Shown: positions 45,894-59,100 of the stretch, in pieces
Layout: every line of letters starts with the position of its first letter
How positions within the stretch are numbered: the first letter of the stretch is position 1
Source: Marchantia polymorpha subsp. ruderalis
Taxonomy: Eukaryota; Streptophyta; Marchantiopsida; Marchantiales; Marchantiaceae
Length of the DNA stretch: 64,000 bases
Assembly: GCA_037833965.1 (NCBI GenBank)
Contig: AP031353.1
Span: 13,332,501-13,396,500 of the forward strand
Direction: 5' to 3'
Notes under the pieces: model-generated
The model's input: the letters and a program-made list of their open reading frames with translations, nothing else
Databases searched by the model: none
Told to the model about the DNA's origin: nothing
Position numbers and translations under genes: made by a program

Positions 45894-45929
45894 CCTTCTA
45901 AGTCCTACCTAACACTACACTGCACTACG

Positions 45930-48900
45930 CTACACGCCTGCACGGAACCACGCTACACTACACTCCGCGGAACCTGTACTACGTCTCCTGCGCGGCCGAC
46001 TGCCGCGCACTAACTCTCTACCCTGCCACTCTTCCGCTCGACTGCGCAGTCCCAAACGCTGCAACGCCGCGGACACCTCCCCTTCGAGGGCGGACATGGT
46101 ATCCTGTGCCTTCGACAGAAAGGCTTCGAGCTTCTTTGCTACCTTCCGCCGACTCCTACTGTCGCCTGACAACAACCCGGCTGCGCGCAATTCAAACTCA
46201 CGCAGTGTGAGTTTCTCCTGCGCCTTCACTTCCTAGTGGGTGTAGCCCTTGAGACAGTGGGCGACTCGCCTCGCCGTCTCCACCTTCGTGCGATCCGCCT
46301 CCTTCCTGCGATCCTCTTCAATTATCACTAATTGCGATTCGGCTTCAGCACGTTGCGCCCTCAATTCGCCACACTCTGACTGTAACCTGCGGATTAATTC
46401 TTCATCCGCCTGCCGTGCGAGCTGACATTGTTCCAACAACCGCGTCTGTCGCACGAGCTCCTCTGACAAAATCCGATTCTGGGCCTGCTCAGAATCGAGT
46501 GCCTCCTTGACCTTCACCTGCTCCTTGGTGAGCTCGCCCAGTTTCTCATCCTTCATCTTCTCGGAGTGCTTGTAGAATTTCTGATTAAGCTTGTACTGAC
46601 CCCACAAGCACTCATGCTTCTCCTTCAAGTCCCTCAACTCCTGGTCCACTCTAGCTAATAGCTTGCTGGTGTGGACTTTAGTGCGAGTCCGCCTGCGCAC
46701 TAACTCGATGTAAGATCCCGGCTGGAGTGGGTCGGCGTATTTATCGACCTTGCGATCCAAGTACCGCAGCAACGGAATCACCTGCTCAGAGAGCGCCGCC
46801 GCCGGCGCTCCAACAATTTCCTCCTCCTCCTCCTCGGTGTCTTCTGCTCCTGACATTTTTTCCGTGGAGCCTCCGTCGTCATCATCCGAGTGGAGAATTT
46901 CAGTCGCCATTGATTGCGTCGGCGACTGCCCCGAGTGGGGCTGTACGTCGTCGACGTGCGCTGCCTGCGAGGGCACGGCTGCAGCCTCGCTGCTCGTCGC
47001 CAAAATGTCTAAGGCGGAAGGCGAATGTATCCGAGCGGCATCCCCGTCGCTCGCTGGTTGATTGCCTACCGCATTCTCTCTGTCGCCGTCGTCCGTCGCC
47101 GAAGGCGGTCGAGCGGAGGGTGGCTGCGCGGGGTTTGATTGCGCATCGCGCATCGAGATTTCATCCCGCGGACAGTCACTCCGCTCCTCCGTCTGCTGCT
47201 CCCTTGATCGGTCCGTGGGGGCTGTGCCCGGCCCGTGCGCAGGCGCATTTGCCGGCGCCTTGTCCGCCGCGGGCGTAGCGCCGCGGACATCTATCGCCGA
47301 AGGCGACATGGCCGGGGGGCCGCACGCCCGATGTTCCTTGGCCTATAGGCCCTACCGCCGAAGGCGCATCTATCGGCGGACTTCCCGCCGGTGGTGCGGC
47401 CTCCGCACGCTCTCTGCTCGTATCTCCTCGGCTCGAAGGCCCTGGCGCCGAAGGCGCAAATTGCGGCGCGTGGTGCGCCGGAGGGTCTGGCCCCGAGGGC
47501 CGGTGTCTCGTAGGCGGTTCTTCCGCCGGCTCCTTCCCCTTCCTGCGTTGGAACGGGGGTGATTCTTGCCTGTGCACAGGCGGCACGTGCGGAGGTGTCC
47601 TGTGCACAGGCGACCTGTGCACAGGTGAGCGCCTGTGCACAGGCGGACTGCTCCTTCCCACGCGTAAGCGTAGATCCACGTCCACTTGTGTTCGCCGGTC
47701 CGCGGAGGCTCGTCCGTCCGCGGAGGTTCGCCTGTGCGCAAACGGAACATCTGTCCGCATCGCACGTGGTAACTCCGGAGGCCCTTGGCCCGTAGGCGGC
47801 CTCTCTCCCGACGAGGTTGCAGCGTGGCCCGTTGCTCCTGCGGTCGTCCGCGCTTCCTCTCGCCTCTCTGGCGACGCACTTCCTATCTCCGTCGCAATCG
47901 TCGCCGTGTCCGCACTGTCAGTTGGTAACACCAGTCTGCGTGCCTTCTGCTTCGGCCGGCTGTATGGCTAGCACAGCGGCCGCGGTCGAATGGGAGCAGA
48001 GGGTTCTTGATGCTGCTCCTCTTCAGACTCTTCCCTCCATCGCCGCTTCCGCGGCACTCGCGCTGCAGGGGTGTGTCTCCCTTCGTCCCTCCGTCTTGAT
48101 GGGGTAGAAGTCGGTGACTCCTCTGCATCAGTATCGACCTCGTTCTCCCGCACATACTTCCCGGGATGGTCGATGGACAATGGCGGAAAATGTTCAAGCT
48201 CCGCCGCTGTCAAACAATTCCGCTGTCGATAAAAATTGATGAGGAAAGGAGAAAGATGGTTTAGAGTTCCCCCCTTCTCCTCAAACGCGTGCTGTCGCAT
48301 CACCCTGTGCAGGATGCTCGCCCAGTGAATTGGAGTTCCCTCGATGACGCACTCCACAAAAGAGACTTGCCACAATGTGATGTAGCAGGCGCGGTGCGGC
48401 TGCAGTAATTGCATCAGCGCCGCGGACAGAGTCCGGCGAAATCGATCCTTGTAATCACGGGTCCTGTACCCATTCTTGGTAGACCTCCCGGTCTTGAACA
48501 GCTCCACAAATTGCGCCTCTTCTTGCTTGGTCACCTTGATGCTCTCGCTGTCGAAAAGGAGATGCCCTGGCATGCCAGCACATCTTCCCAACGCCTGCGC
48601 CCAATCTTGGACTGTCCACCGATCAACATGCGGACGCAATCCGCGCGAGGGTGGTCCCTGTGGCTCTAGCCACTCGCGCACCATATTCGCACAGATGTAA
48701 TTCCATCCCCATAGCAAGAAATCGAGCTTTCTTGCTATTAAGCGCTCCTCGAAGGCGCGCAGCCCGTTCTGCGGCAGGCGAAGTGGCACCATCCGCAATC
48801 TGCTCGGTCTCGTCATTGCGTTCCTGGGGTTCGCTCGCCCGCTCATTCTACTTCCGCACCGCCCGTGCTTCTTTCTCTCTCGGCAAACTCTAATCGCTCT

Positions 48901-49068
48901 CAATTCCAAATCACGCGCACTCACTTCTCCCTCAATCAACAAGAAATCTCCTGTGCGACGACGTCGAGAATGTTCCGCAGCCAGCAGATGGATGCGCGCA
49001 GCGCGCACAAGAGATTGGAATCGCGAATTCAAGAATGGGACGTTCTCCGCCGCCCGGTCGAAGGTCAT
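45930..49068 (-). pseudogene. LTR-encoded protein in the 5' LTR, three lesions
   Basis: Starts at 49068. TAG at 47968-47970 replaces the glutamate after RPRPLC. One extra G in a G-run at about 47313 shifts the frame. TAG at 46233-46235 replaces the tryptophan of YAHWEV. The final part 46229-45930 is open. All lesions are private to this LTR; the 3' LTR has the normal bases there. Since the two LTRs were identical at insertion, the inserting element probably carried an unbroken frame. Confidence 0.88.
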
Positions 49069-50320
49069 GGTCGGCTCTTGGTCGTGAAGAACGTCTCACT
49101 TGATGGCCGCGCCGGCTGTACGCTGGAACGGTCTTCGCTCTCACGCGCGGCTTCACGCTCCGCCGTCGTCGATTAAACTCTCACGCTCGAATTGGCGGAT
49201 TTGAACTCCGCGAGCGTGTCACCCTGCGGACATGGGGGCGTAGTGCCGAAGGCGAGTTTTCCGCCTTGCGCGGTACACTTGTTCGTACCGTCCCTCGGCC
49301 AATCTCCCTCTGCCTTGACGCGTGTGTCCGCATGTCGGACAAAAATTCAACTCCTGCTTGTGCGCAGGCAGGAGCCTCGGCGGATCCTCCGCCGGTGCGG
49401 AACTTGAACATCCTCCTGTGCACAGGCATTCGCCTGTGCGCAGGTGAATTCCGTCCGCGGCGCTGCGCTGGCGCGGAAGGCGTTGACCGTAGTCAGCCGT
49501 CTCCGTCCAGTCTGTCCGTTCCTGGTCTCTCCGTCGGCGCTTCCGCCGCCGCAACTCCGTCCGTCCAAGAGCGCATCCCCCCGTGCCGTCCGCATGGTCC
49601 GTACCGATTGGATTACTCTGACGGCTCTTCCGACGTACGCGGCGCTGCGCTGGCGCGGAAGGCGCCGTACACTTTCTACCTCACAAGGCGCATTTCTAGG
49701 GCCCAAGGCGGATTTTCCGCCGACGCCGAAGTGCCTGTGCACAGGCGAACGCCTGTGCGTAGGCGGACTTCGCGCCTTCCCTAACCCTACTTCGCCTGTG
49801 CACAGGCGAACGCCTTCGTCCGCGCATAGGACAAAACTTGAATCCCCCTTCCGCGTAGGCGGAATTCGCGCCGGTGGCGAACTCCTTCCGCCGTAGGCGA
49901 CCGCCTCCGTTTCTTCCAGTAGCGATAACTCCCTAAGTCCTCATCCGTTCCAAGCGTTCTTGGGCTCGTTAGAATCAGCGCGTCGAGCTCTTTCCAACGG
50001 GATCCTAACTTGGCCAAGGCGCCCGAGGTTTGACCTAACTATGGAGGGTTTCCCTACAGCCGCGGACGCAACCTCCGAAGGCGGGTTTTGCGCCTTGCGT
50101 CGTAGAGATCCTATCTGCAGAGCGCGCAGGGAGGGTGGTGCCTGTCCTTACTGCGGCACCCCAAATCCCAGATTCTACAAGATCCCTCGAGAATCCCCGC
50201 GATCTTCCGGATTCACTCTGTTTTGATGTACCGAAGGCTATTTACAATGCTGCCAGGCTACAGTTTTCCAAAAATATTTTAATTTCCTCAAAATTGCCAA
50301 AAGTGGGGTACCACAACTCT

Positions 50321-50420
50321 TGAAGAGGAGATGTCCGTCCTCTCCCGCACATCTTCCCAACACTTGTTTACAGTCAGCGATGACCCATCGCTCTACGTGC
50401 GGTCAAAATCCGCGTGTGCA
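50321..50420 (-). pseudogene. Remnant of diverged LTR-protein copy, left part
   Basis: The minus strand encodes a stretch ending LGRCAGEDGHLLFK, matching the diverged family at 29655-29757. It is continued at 33733-33704 once the full-length element and one target copy are removed. Homology stops near 50420, at the start of AT-rich DNA. Confidence 0.8.
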
Positions 50421-53400
50421 AGACTACTTTGCTTCATTACTTCATCTTTTGATGTTTACTGTGCGAATACACTCCTATCGCCAAACTCAAATAGGATACG
50501 AAGTATTTTTCAGCTTGTAGCTTATTGAGTTTTATACCTCTCGGACTCCTCTCTCTTGTCAGTGTATTTTTTGTTTTTGATTCTGATCTAGCTCCTCAAA
50601 ATTTGCACTCCACCCTTCGACGTGATTTAAAATATTTTCAAAATATGATCAAAATATTTTGAATGATTCTTTAATTAACTATAAAGTATCCTATATCAAA
50701 TATACATATTTACATCTTTTTGGATCTTGAAGATTACATTTTGTATTCAAATCATGATTTTTTTTGGAATTTATAAAAAAATTGTAAAAACCAGAGTATA
50801 ATTTTTGTTTCATAATCCAATATTCACATATGACAATAACAACAGCAACGCGTAAAAGTCCAAACACAAGTACACATCCACACAATGTGGTTCATCTTTC
50901 TAAGAGCTACGTCCACATCAAACGCTCAATAACACGCAAATCCCTTTATTATTGTTAGGTAAAAAGTTGCATACAATAGATTTACTAGGGTCATTTAACC
51001 TACGGTTCAAGCAACCATCTTCAAGTCAATCATCTCACCATAAAAAATAAATTATTGCAAATTTATTTTTTAAAATTTTCTAATTTTTAAAACATTCTTA
51101 TTATATTAGTTTTAAAATAAATAAAAAAACATTAATAATCTCAAGTTTTAATTTTTACATATTCAAATTTCTTCAAATATTTCAATTTTATATGTTTGAA
51201 ATTAAAAAATATACTATCAAATTTTGAAATTATATACACGCACCACATTAATTGAACTTCGTAAAAGAATCACGTTCATGCTTCTCTGTTGAACCATGTG
51301 ACTGTGTAATGTAAAGTGAAATTTTTAAACTTGCTAAATACTTACCACTATAAGGTTTTGAATACTCCAAATCCAATAGAAATCACAATCCATACACACA
51401 AAGGAACACAAGAATTTGTTGACTAGGTTTAGCTTGAAAGTCTAATCTCCGCATATAACTCAATGAAGATAGTTCCAGTATATAACCAAGATCAATGTCG
51501 TCGGACTTTTATTTTTCACCATTCTCATAGATTTTCAATCCGGTGAGAAGTACACACAAAGACAATCACTTTTGCCTCCCCAACAAGACAAACTCTTCCT
51601 CACAGATGATTCTCTCTCTCTCTCTCAATGTGTTTTCCAAATCTCACACTCGACTTTTCTTGAAAAATCCTAACTGTAATGAAGCCCTTAATCCGTTGAT
51701 TAATTTTAAATCATCTTGACTTAAAACAGAAAAGTATCAAAATGGATCAAAGCCGTCAATTCCTATACAGCCAATAGGATATTGATACATGAACTAGCTG
51801 ATTACTAAACAATAAAACTAAAAGAAACTCTAAAGAAAAACGACTATACTCACAATCTTCACGTTAGTCTTTAGATTCTATCTTAGTCACTTGTACTCGT
51901 CCTTCACTATTCATTGTTTAATTAAGCTCAGTCACGATGCATCAACTCCAAAAAGTTCTAGACATAATCAAAACCTCCATATAGTATCACTTTTGTGCCA
52001 ATTCATATAAACTCATAAGTAATTGGTTAAAAAAACATTTACACAAATAAAGGAAAAAAAGATAGTATTTTATTATAAATCAATTTTAAATCTAGTTCTA
52101 AGATTTTTGTATGAGAAATACAGATGTCCATGTAAAGCATTTGTGTTATATTTAACACAAAATTTATATTTAAAATTCGAAAAAAAATTCAAAGCGGTAG
52201 AATTGAAATGTTTTAAGTTTCAAATTTAATTTTTATTACAAAATATTAGATAAATATAACAACAAAGTTTCATATATCATATAATTTTTTTATATTGTGG
52301 AATTTTTAAATTTTAGAAATTTAAGATCTATTATTTTAAACCCAAATATAAAGGATGAAATCATATTTATAGTTTTTAAAAATATTTGAGTTATAATCTT
52401 TTTAAAAGTAAGTGGAATTGAAAGTTTTGTTTTTACAATCTCTAAAACAGTTTGAAATATTTAAGATATTCTTTTTGAAAATACAGTAATTAACTTCAAA
52501 TTATTGAAACATTAGAATTTACAATATATAAAAAATTTGGAATATTTGTGGTCATATATTTTTTTATTAAATAATAAAAATAAAATTTTTAACTTTTATC
52601 AATTTAATAAATGGATTTATGTAACCAAGTACAAAACCAAAGTTAAAACAAAATTTTGTTAGGTATAAAAAAAACACTGATCTGTTAGGTAATACCATAT
52701 ACTTTGAAAAAATTTAATCTACAATATTAACATTCTAGATGAAAAACATTCATTTTGAATAACAAGTTAATCAATATGAAAAAAATATTTCTTAGCATAT
52801 ATTTTTAAATTTAAAAATAAAACTAGTACTAATATGCTAATAAGAAAGATAGATATCTTTGTGTAAAATATTTATTTTATATTTAACACAAAAATATAAA
52901 TTTTACAAATATTCTAAGCTTAAAAATTAAATTTAAGCTAAAAAAATGTCCTATTTAAAAAAATTTTAAAATTAAGTTTTTTAATATTCAATTTCAAATA
53001 AGTAAAATGAAAAGATTCCAACTTATTTATGTCTTGTGAAATTTTTAAGTCCAGAAATTTAAATTTTATTATTTAATTTTTGACGTGTAGAAGTAACTAT
53101 AGTAAAATTTTCCAAAAATTGAATAACCTAAAATTGTTCAAATTTTATTTTCTTTTTTCAATCGTAATTTTGATTGGAATATTTTGAAATAATATTTAAT
53201 TGAAATATTTTTGCTAAAAAAATATCTATATTTTACTTGAAAAAAATCACTTTAATAAATAATTTTTTTTGGAAATAAAAAAATGAAAATTATATATATT
53301 TTATGAAAATGAAAGTATTGTTTGAATTTTTTGAAAATTTTTTAGTTATATTATTTCAAAATAAATTAATACATCAAAATTTTGAAATGATCAATTTTAC

Positions 53401-54000
53401 AATTAGGAAAATTTGAACATACAAATTATGTTTATAATAATGATTAGATTTTAATTTTATAAATTTAATAGATGACATTTTGCCAAAAAAATCTAATAAT
53501 AGATAGAATATAATCTCTTTGATGATTTATAAGTCATGGTGGATTATTAGATTTTTTGATTTACATTTGAAGATATTGTCTAAGATATTACTATTCAAAG
53601 TGCAGTTAATTATATTTAATGACTTGTTATCCAATATGAAAAAAAAAATCATCTCATCATAATGTTTTCATATTTTAGAATAAATTAGATTTTTATAGGA
53701 GAGATACAAAACTTCCTACAAGGATTGGTCTTATATTGAACAAAAAAAACTCCAAAAATTTAAGTATTTTAAATGGAAGTATAAAATTTAGTATCTAAAA
53801 TTTAGAAACTTTTAAAACAGATAAAATTAAAATATTTTAATTTTTTTTTACGTAATTTTAAAAAGCTAACTAATTTTAATAAGTCAAATTAAAATAGTTA
53901 AAGTATCATGTAAATATTATATTATATAAATATTTAACATGTTTATTAGATATATTATTAACTAGAGACTGATAATGCATAAAATCAAATAAGCAATTTT
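50421..54000. other. AT-rich intergenic DNA, no gene seen
   Basis: Dense in A/T runs; the longest frames are about 65 codons with biased composition and no domains. A (TC) run tctctctctctctc lies at 51610-51624. There is no sign of LTR ends or RNA genes. Confidence 0.7.
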
Positions 54001-54482
54001 ATTACTTTCAATTTAGATGTGTGGGTTGGAATGCAATTTTGACTCATAAATCTGTACTTTATGTGACTATTCTTCTCAATGTAAGGCCCGTTGCGAGACT
54101 AGGTGACTGAAGTGTCCCACGACATATGCAAAGCCATTCAATAATGGATTGAAGAGTGGAACAGACATGCTTCAAAGAGTGCATCAGCAAACAGACCGCA
54201 CAACTTTCTGGTAACGCTCAAGTTCTACTTCTCAGTTTTAAACTTTCAGTAGTTGACTCTACGTCCTTGTCTATCAAACTCTATTCACTTGCGTCTAGCA
54301 TCATTCATATTCACATTCGAGTAAAAAAACTGTGCAGGTTTGATCATCCGTTGAGTGCAATCACAAAGTTCTGCACATCCTCAAAACGTCTCATTCCGAT
54401 TTTTGCATTTTTTAAATCACGTTTCATAAAGATCTGAACATAACTAGCAATCACTCTGAAATCCAAATTCTTTACCACAAAC
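54001..54482. repeat. Direct repeat unit 1, about 480 bp
   Basis: Nearly identical to 55645-56125 (atgtgtgggttggaatgcaa... to ...ctttaccacaa). Both contain a 93-codon frame (54156-54437; 55800-56081) with a few substitutions. It has no recognised domain and is more likely non-coding. The end part (gatctgaacataactagcaatcactctgaaatcc) occurs twice more, at about 55283 and 55555. Confidence 0.85.
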
Positions 54483-55644
54483 TATGCTCCAACTGTTTTT
54501 CCAATAATTTTAAATTACATAATGATTTTGTAAAAAATAAAAAATATGTTCAGTCACAAAAAATATCATCAAAATATTTTAATCAAAATTATGATCAAAT
54601 TTTTAAAATAAAAAATTTAAAACTACTATAGAAAAAATCATTCAAATTTTTTTTTGAAAAAATTAAAAATATTTTATTTATACTTGATTAAATTTAGATA
54701 TTAAAGCGTAAAAGTAAAAAAGTTAAGCTTTTTCAATATTTAAAAAAATTGTAACATCTTATATCTATCTGCTTAATAGTGTAATCAATATATTACAATA
54801 GCAAATAACGTTATTCTTGGAGTAATTGAAAAATATTCAATCACTAATTATGATTTGATGATTTTTTTTGGTATTAATAGAAAATTTTGCTATTAAAACA
54901 AATATAGCTTCATTATAAATATTAAATTAAGTAGGAAAAAAAAATTTATGCGTAAATATTTTAAAATTAAAAAAACACTAAAAAATTCATTAGTCCTTTT
55001 ATATAAATACATTTAATAATAATATCTGGAATTTTAATCTTTACCATATTTAAAAAATTTGCAATGTTTTTAAAATTAGAAGTTAAGCATGAAATTTTGT
55101 AATTTTACTCTTTAAAAATTAAAAAAAGCGTTTCAAGTATTAATTATTGAAATAAAAAGGTTTGAAATTTTTAGAATTTCGGTTTTTAAAATTTAAAAAA
55201 TGTGAAACACCATATTAATTTTTAAAAAATATTAAGTCAAATTTACTTATATTTGTTTACAATTAATATTAAAATCCAAATTTCTGAACCTAACTAGCAA
55301 TCACTCTGAAATCCAATTTCTTTACCACAACCTCTGCTCCAACTGTTTTTTCAATAATTTTAAATTATATAATGATTTTGTAAAAAATAAGAAATACTTT
55401 CAGTCACAAAAAATATCTTCAAAATATTTTAATCAAAATTATGATCAAATTTTTAAAATAAAAAATAAAAAATTATTTAGAAAAAATCATTCATTAAAAT
55501 TAATTTGAAAAAATTAACAATATTTATTTATATATATTCATATATAACACCAAGATCTGAACATAACTAGCAATCACTTTGAAATCCAATTTTTTACCAC
55601 AACCTCTGCTCCAGCTGTTTCTCCAATAATATTAAATTATAAAT
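54483..55644. other. AT-rich spacer between the duplicated units, with two partial repeats
   Basis: Partial copies of the unit's end are at about 55283-55475 (aacctaactagcaatcactc...) and 55553-55640. The first is followed by the same ~150 bp that follow unit 1 (54480-54640). No gene seen. Confidence 0.7.
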
Positions 55645-56125
55645 ATTACTTTTAATTCAGATGTGTGGGTTGGAATGCAATTTTGACTCATAAATCTGTA
55701 CTTTATGTGACTATTCTTCTCAATGTAAGGCCCGTCGCGACACTAGGTGACTGAAGTGTCCCACGACATATGCAAAGCCATTCAATAATAGATTGAAGAG
55801 TGGAACAGACATGCTTCAAAGAGTGCATCAGCAAACAGACCGCACAACTTTCTGGTAACGCTCAAGTTCTACTTCTCAGTTTTAAACTTTCAGTAGTTGA
55901 CTCTACGTCCTTGTCTATCAAACTCTATTCACTTGCGCCTAGCATCATTCAGATTCACATTCGAGTAGGAAAACTGTGCAGGTTTGATCATCTGTTTAAT
56001 GCAATCACAAAGTTGTGCACATCCTCAAAACGTCTCATTCCGATTTTTGCATTTTTTAAATCACGTTTCATCAAGATCTGAACATAACTAGCAATCACTC
56101 TGAAATCCAATTTCTTTACCACAAC
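55645..56125. repeat. Direct repeat unit 2, about 480 bp
   Basis: Second copy of 54001-54482, same orientation, about 1.64 kb further on. It ends in the same ctttaccacaac sequence and then diverges. Confidence 0.85.
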
Positions 56126-59100
56126 CGGCCCTGACTTTCAACAATATACATGCGCAGTCATGCCCGTGTAATGCTTCATAATAAGTGGCTGGTAGCAACG
56201 ACGATATCTCCCTCGCTATCAAAAAGGTTTCTGATCCTGCTACGCCGACTGAAGAGTTGAGTATTTTCATACATGATCAATGTAATTATGTAATCTTTAA
56301 ATGTGCAACTTTAATTGTCAATAAATATTTTGCTAAGAAATAATGATACAAACCATCTATATCTTATGAAATATATATTGAAATTTTGAAAGTAAGTTTT
56401 AAAAAAATAAAAAAATATGTTTATAAAGTTTACACACCAATTTTTTTATTTTTTTTGCATAATTAAAAACTGGAGTATTTTTTATCCGTTTAATTTATGC
56501 AATGAAACCTAACATTTTAAAAATAAAGAAATTATCAATCAAACATGTCAGTTTGAAGATTCATCACAAAAGAAAAAATTCAAGTAAATATTGATAGTTG
56601 ATAAGAAAAATATAGCATCCTTCAACATTTCAGATTTTGTGCATGCAAACTTTACAAGCTCTATTGATAAAATTCTAATTTATTTCACATTAACTTACTA
56701 GCATCTTTTGTATATAATAACAAACAAACCAGCTTAACTGACCAAGATTAAAATAATGGAAATAAATAAATATAGATAGAGTTAAGTCCTTAGAATCATA
56801 CCCTTTAATCATATTTTGAAATCTATAATCTTCATAAGCTATATAATTATCTGAAAACAGTTTTTAAAAGGAAACCTAGAAAAATTCATCTCTAAATTAG
56901 AATCCTAGCCAAAACATGATAGAGTAAAAGCTAATATAAATATAACAAAGTTGTTGGTGAAATCTACCGGTGATGCTTTTGTGAAATATGAAAAGTTGAT
57001 AATTTCAGAACTTTACAAATTTTTTTGGGGATCAATTCATCAATTTCAAAATATTGAAATTATAATCAATCTTGGCAATTTCAACCTTAACAGAATCTTA
57101 CGTCTAATTAATTTTATTTTAATTACCAATGTGTTTCATATGCTATTCATAACATTGATTTGTTGCAAAATATAATGCATTCTTATTATCATGATGAAGA
57201 TTCGTAAAATCTTTTTATCTTGATTTAGTTATATCATTATTCAACTGAAATTTTATTTTTTTTATCATTACAGATATAATTTTTATTTGTTAGTGAGCTA
57301 TGTAATTTTGCAAAATAGGTTTTTAACGATCAACGATATTCATCATCAAATGTAAATACATACACTATTTTATTTTATTTTGTAAAAATCTTGTTTAAAG
57401 TCAATCATCAACATAATCTAACAAGTATTTGGGATTGTCTAATTGCATCAGAAAAATAATCATGAAATTAAGTACTATTGAATTCCGTAATAATCCATTT
57501 TAGAGGATCTCAATACATTTTTATCAAATGTTACATGTACCTGCAAAATTTATTCATAATGATTATTATAAGTTTCTATTGCATAATATCATATACATGA
57601 GACTATCCATTACCTTGTCATGAAGAATTGGAAATATTTATTCCCTTTCAATGATATTAATTGTACATTCAGCAACAAAACGTTTGAAATGTGATATGAA
57701 AGAAGTCCAAATATTTCAAAAGTATGTTATGTTCAACAAATTTGTCTTTATTTTATCATAAAAATAATATTTTCAAATTCCTATGAATAATCATTCCTCA
57801 TATTTTTTTAACATATCTTGAATATATATTCCAGTATATTTCTAGACTATAAACATCAAATTGAGTTTTTGCTAAAATAAACATGTATCTCAGATAAGGT
57901 GTCAAGATGAAAAATCTTATTATGCATCTACACACATGGATCATGAACAATTCAGTGTTCAATGATCATCATTCCAACTTATTGTATTCTTTCCAGAAGA
58001 ATATCTCAGCTCCATAAGTACCCAATGCTCATGACTCTCTTCAAATTCTCAGAACGTCATTACGCAAATCCATCTGCAAACTCCAGCAAGCAAAGTTTAC
58101 AAAAGTTCATATAATGTACTGAGCAGCATAAGTTATGTACGACAGTTCTTACTCTACGCGTGAAGGCCCCATCTCGCTTGCTAGTATCCTGAGATTCAGG
58201 TTAATTTTTATGATGATTCAATGATAAATCATCGCCATAATAGATTTCTACAGATCATTATCTGTAGATGATGCGATTTGACCCGGGCAGGTCTACACAG
58301 TACCGGAGTAGTTGCAGCTAATTCGGACAAAGCAGAGAAGACGAGGACAGACCTTTGGTTTCTATTCTTTGTAATTTTCTAATAAAGGCAGGCATAGATT
58401 AGAATTCATTAGAATTCATATCAGCTAGCTAAAACATAGATGTGACCATTCAAACACCCTGGAAGCTGACTGTAGGCAGCCTTTGGTCAGACTAAAACCA
58501 AGAGTCTTCCATCTGTGAGGAATGAAAGTTTATAAGTATTTCGTCATATTTCACCTTGCGATGATGAGTCATTCTGACATATACTGTACTGAACCAAAAG
58601 TTTCCCAGGACCATTTACTTCAGAACTAATGAACATTCCAGGTCTTCCTATTTTGCGACTATAACGGAGTCACATTCGGGTGGACTTCTATCAAAGGCCG
58701 AACAGGCTTCTATAGATCTTTGTGACTCATTTCCTACGCTGTGATTGACCTTGATCTGAATCTGCTATTCCAGTTAAAAGCCAGTTCACAGCCATCAGAA
58801 CTAATGACCCCCTAGAGAGTATCCTAATATCTAAAATATTTAAGACCAAGATCGTGTACTTGTCTATTCTTTTCACTGAATGTCAGTCCTTGCACAGAAC
58901 TCAATTTTGAAGGCACCACACTCAAAATAATAACTAGGAGTTAACGAAGGTTATAGAAACTCGTTCAGTTGAAATATGAAGACTAGTAGATGAATGACTC
59001 AGCATGCAGAGTCTATGTGGAAGAATTAGGATAAATCAGTAAATGTTGCTAAGCATATGCTATCGCATCTGCGGAACCCTATGATTGCAGATGATTCTGA

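Larger units (their letters stand above)
33739..50315 (-). mobile_element. Full-length Ty3/gypsy (Athila-like) retrotransposon with coding LTRs
   Basis: Complete element of 16577 bp flanked by ACTCT (33734-33738 and 50316-50320). In sense order: 5' LTR 50315-44921, PBS 44898-44881, gag-protease 44834-42003, readthrough UAG, RT-RNase H-integrase to 39162, polypurine tract 39138-39125, 3' LTR 39124-33739. The tRNA-Asp-like PBS, the F-I-D-D-F form of the RT active site, and an integrase ending in VNGWRLKKYH without a chromodomain place it near the Athila/Tat side of gypsy elements. The two LTRs are nearly identical and both internal frames are open, so insertion was recent. It inserted into the older remnant at 33704-33733/50321-50420. 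Confidence 0.96.
44921..50315 (-). repeat. 5' LTR of the full-length element (5395 bp)
   Basis: TGTGGTACCCCAC (50315) to GTGGGTTATTACA (44921). It should drive genomic RNA from the TATA at 45893-45885, so transcripts begin about 30 bases after that and carry about 950 bases of R/U5 leader. The LTR frame lies upstream of that start and would need its own promoter from this copy. Confidence 0.95.

Noticed and set aside
54156..54437. 93-codon frame duplicated at 55800-56081
   Set aside because: Conserved only because the whole 480-bp repeat is duplicated; no domain, no codon bias, and changes do not favour synonymous sites by eye.
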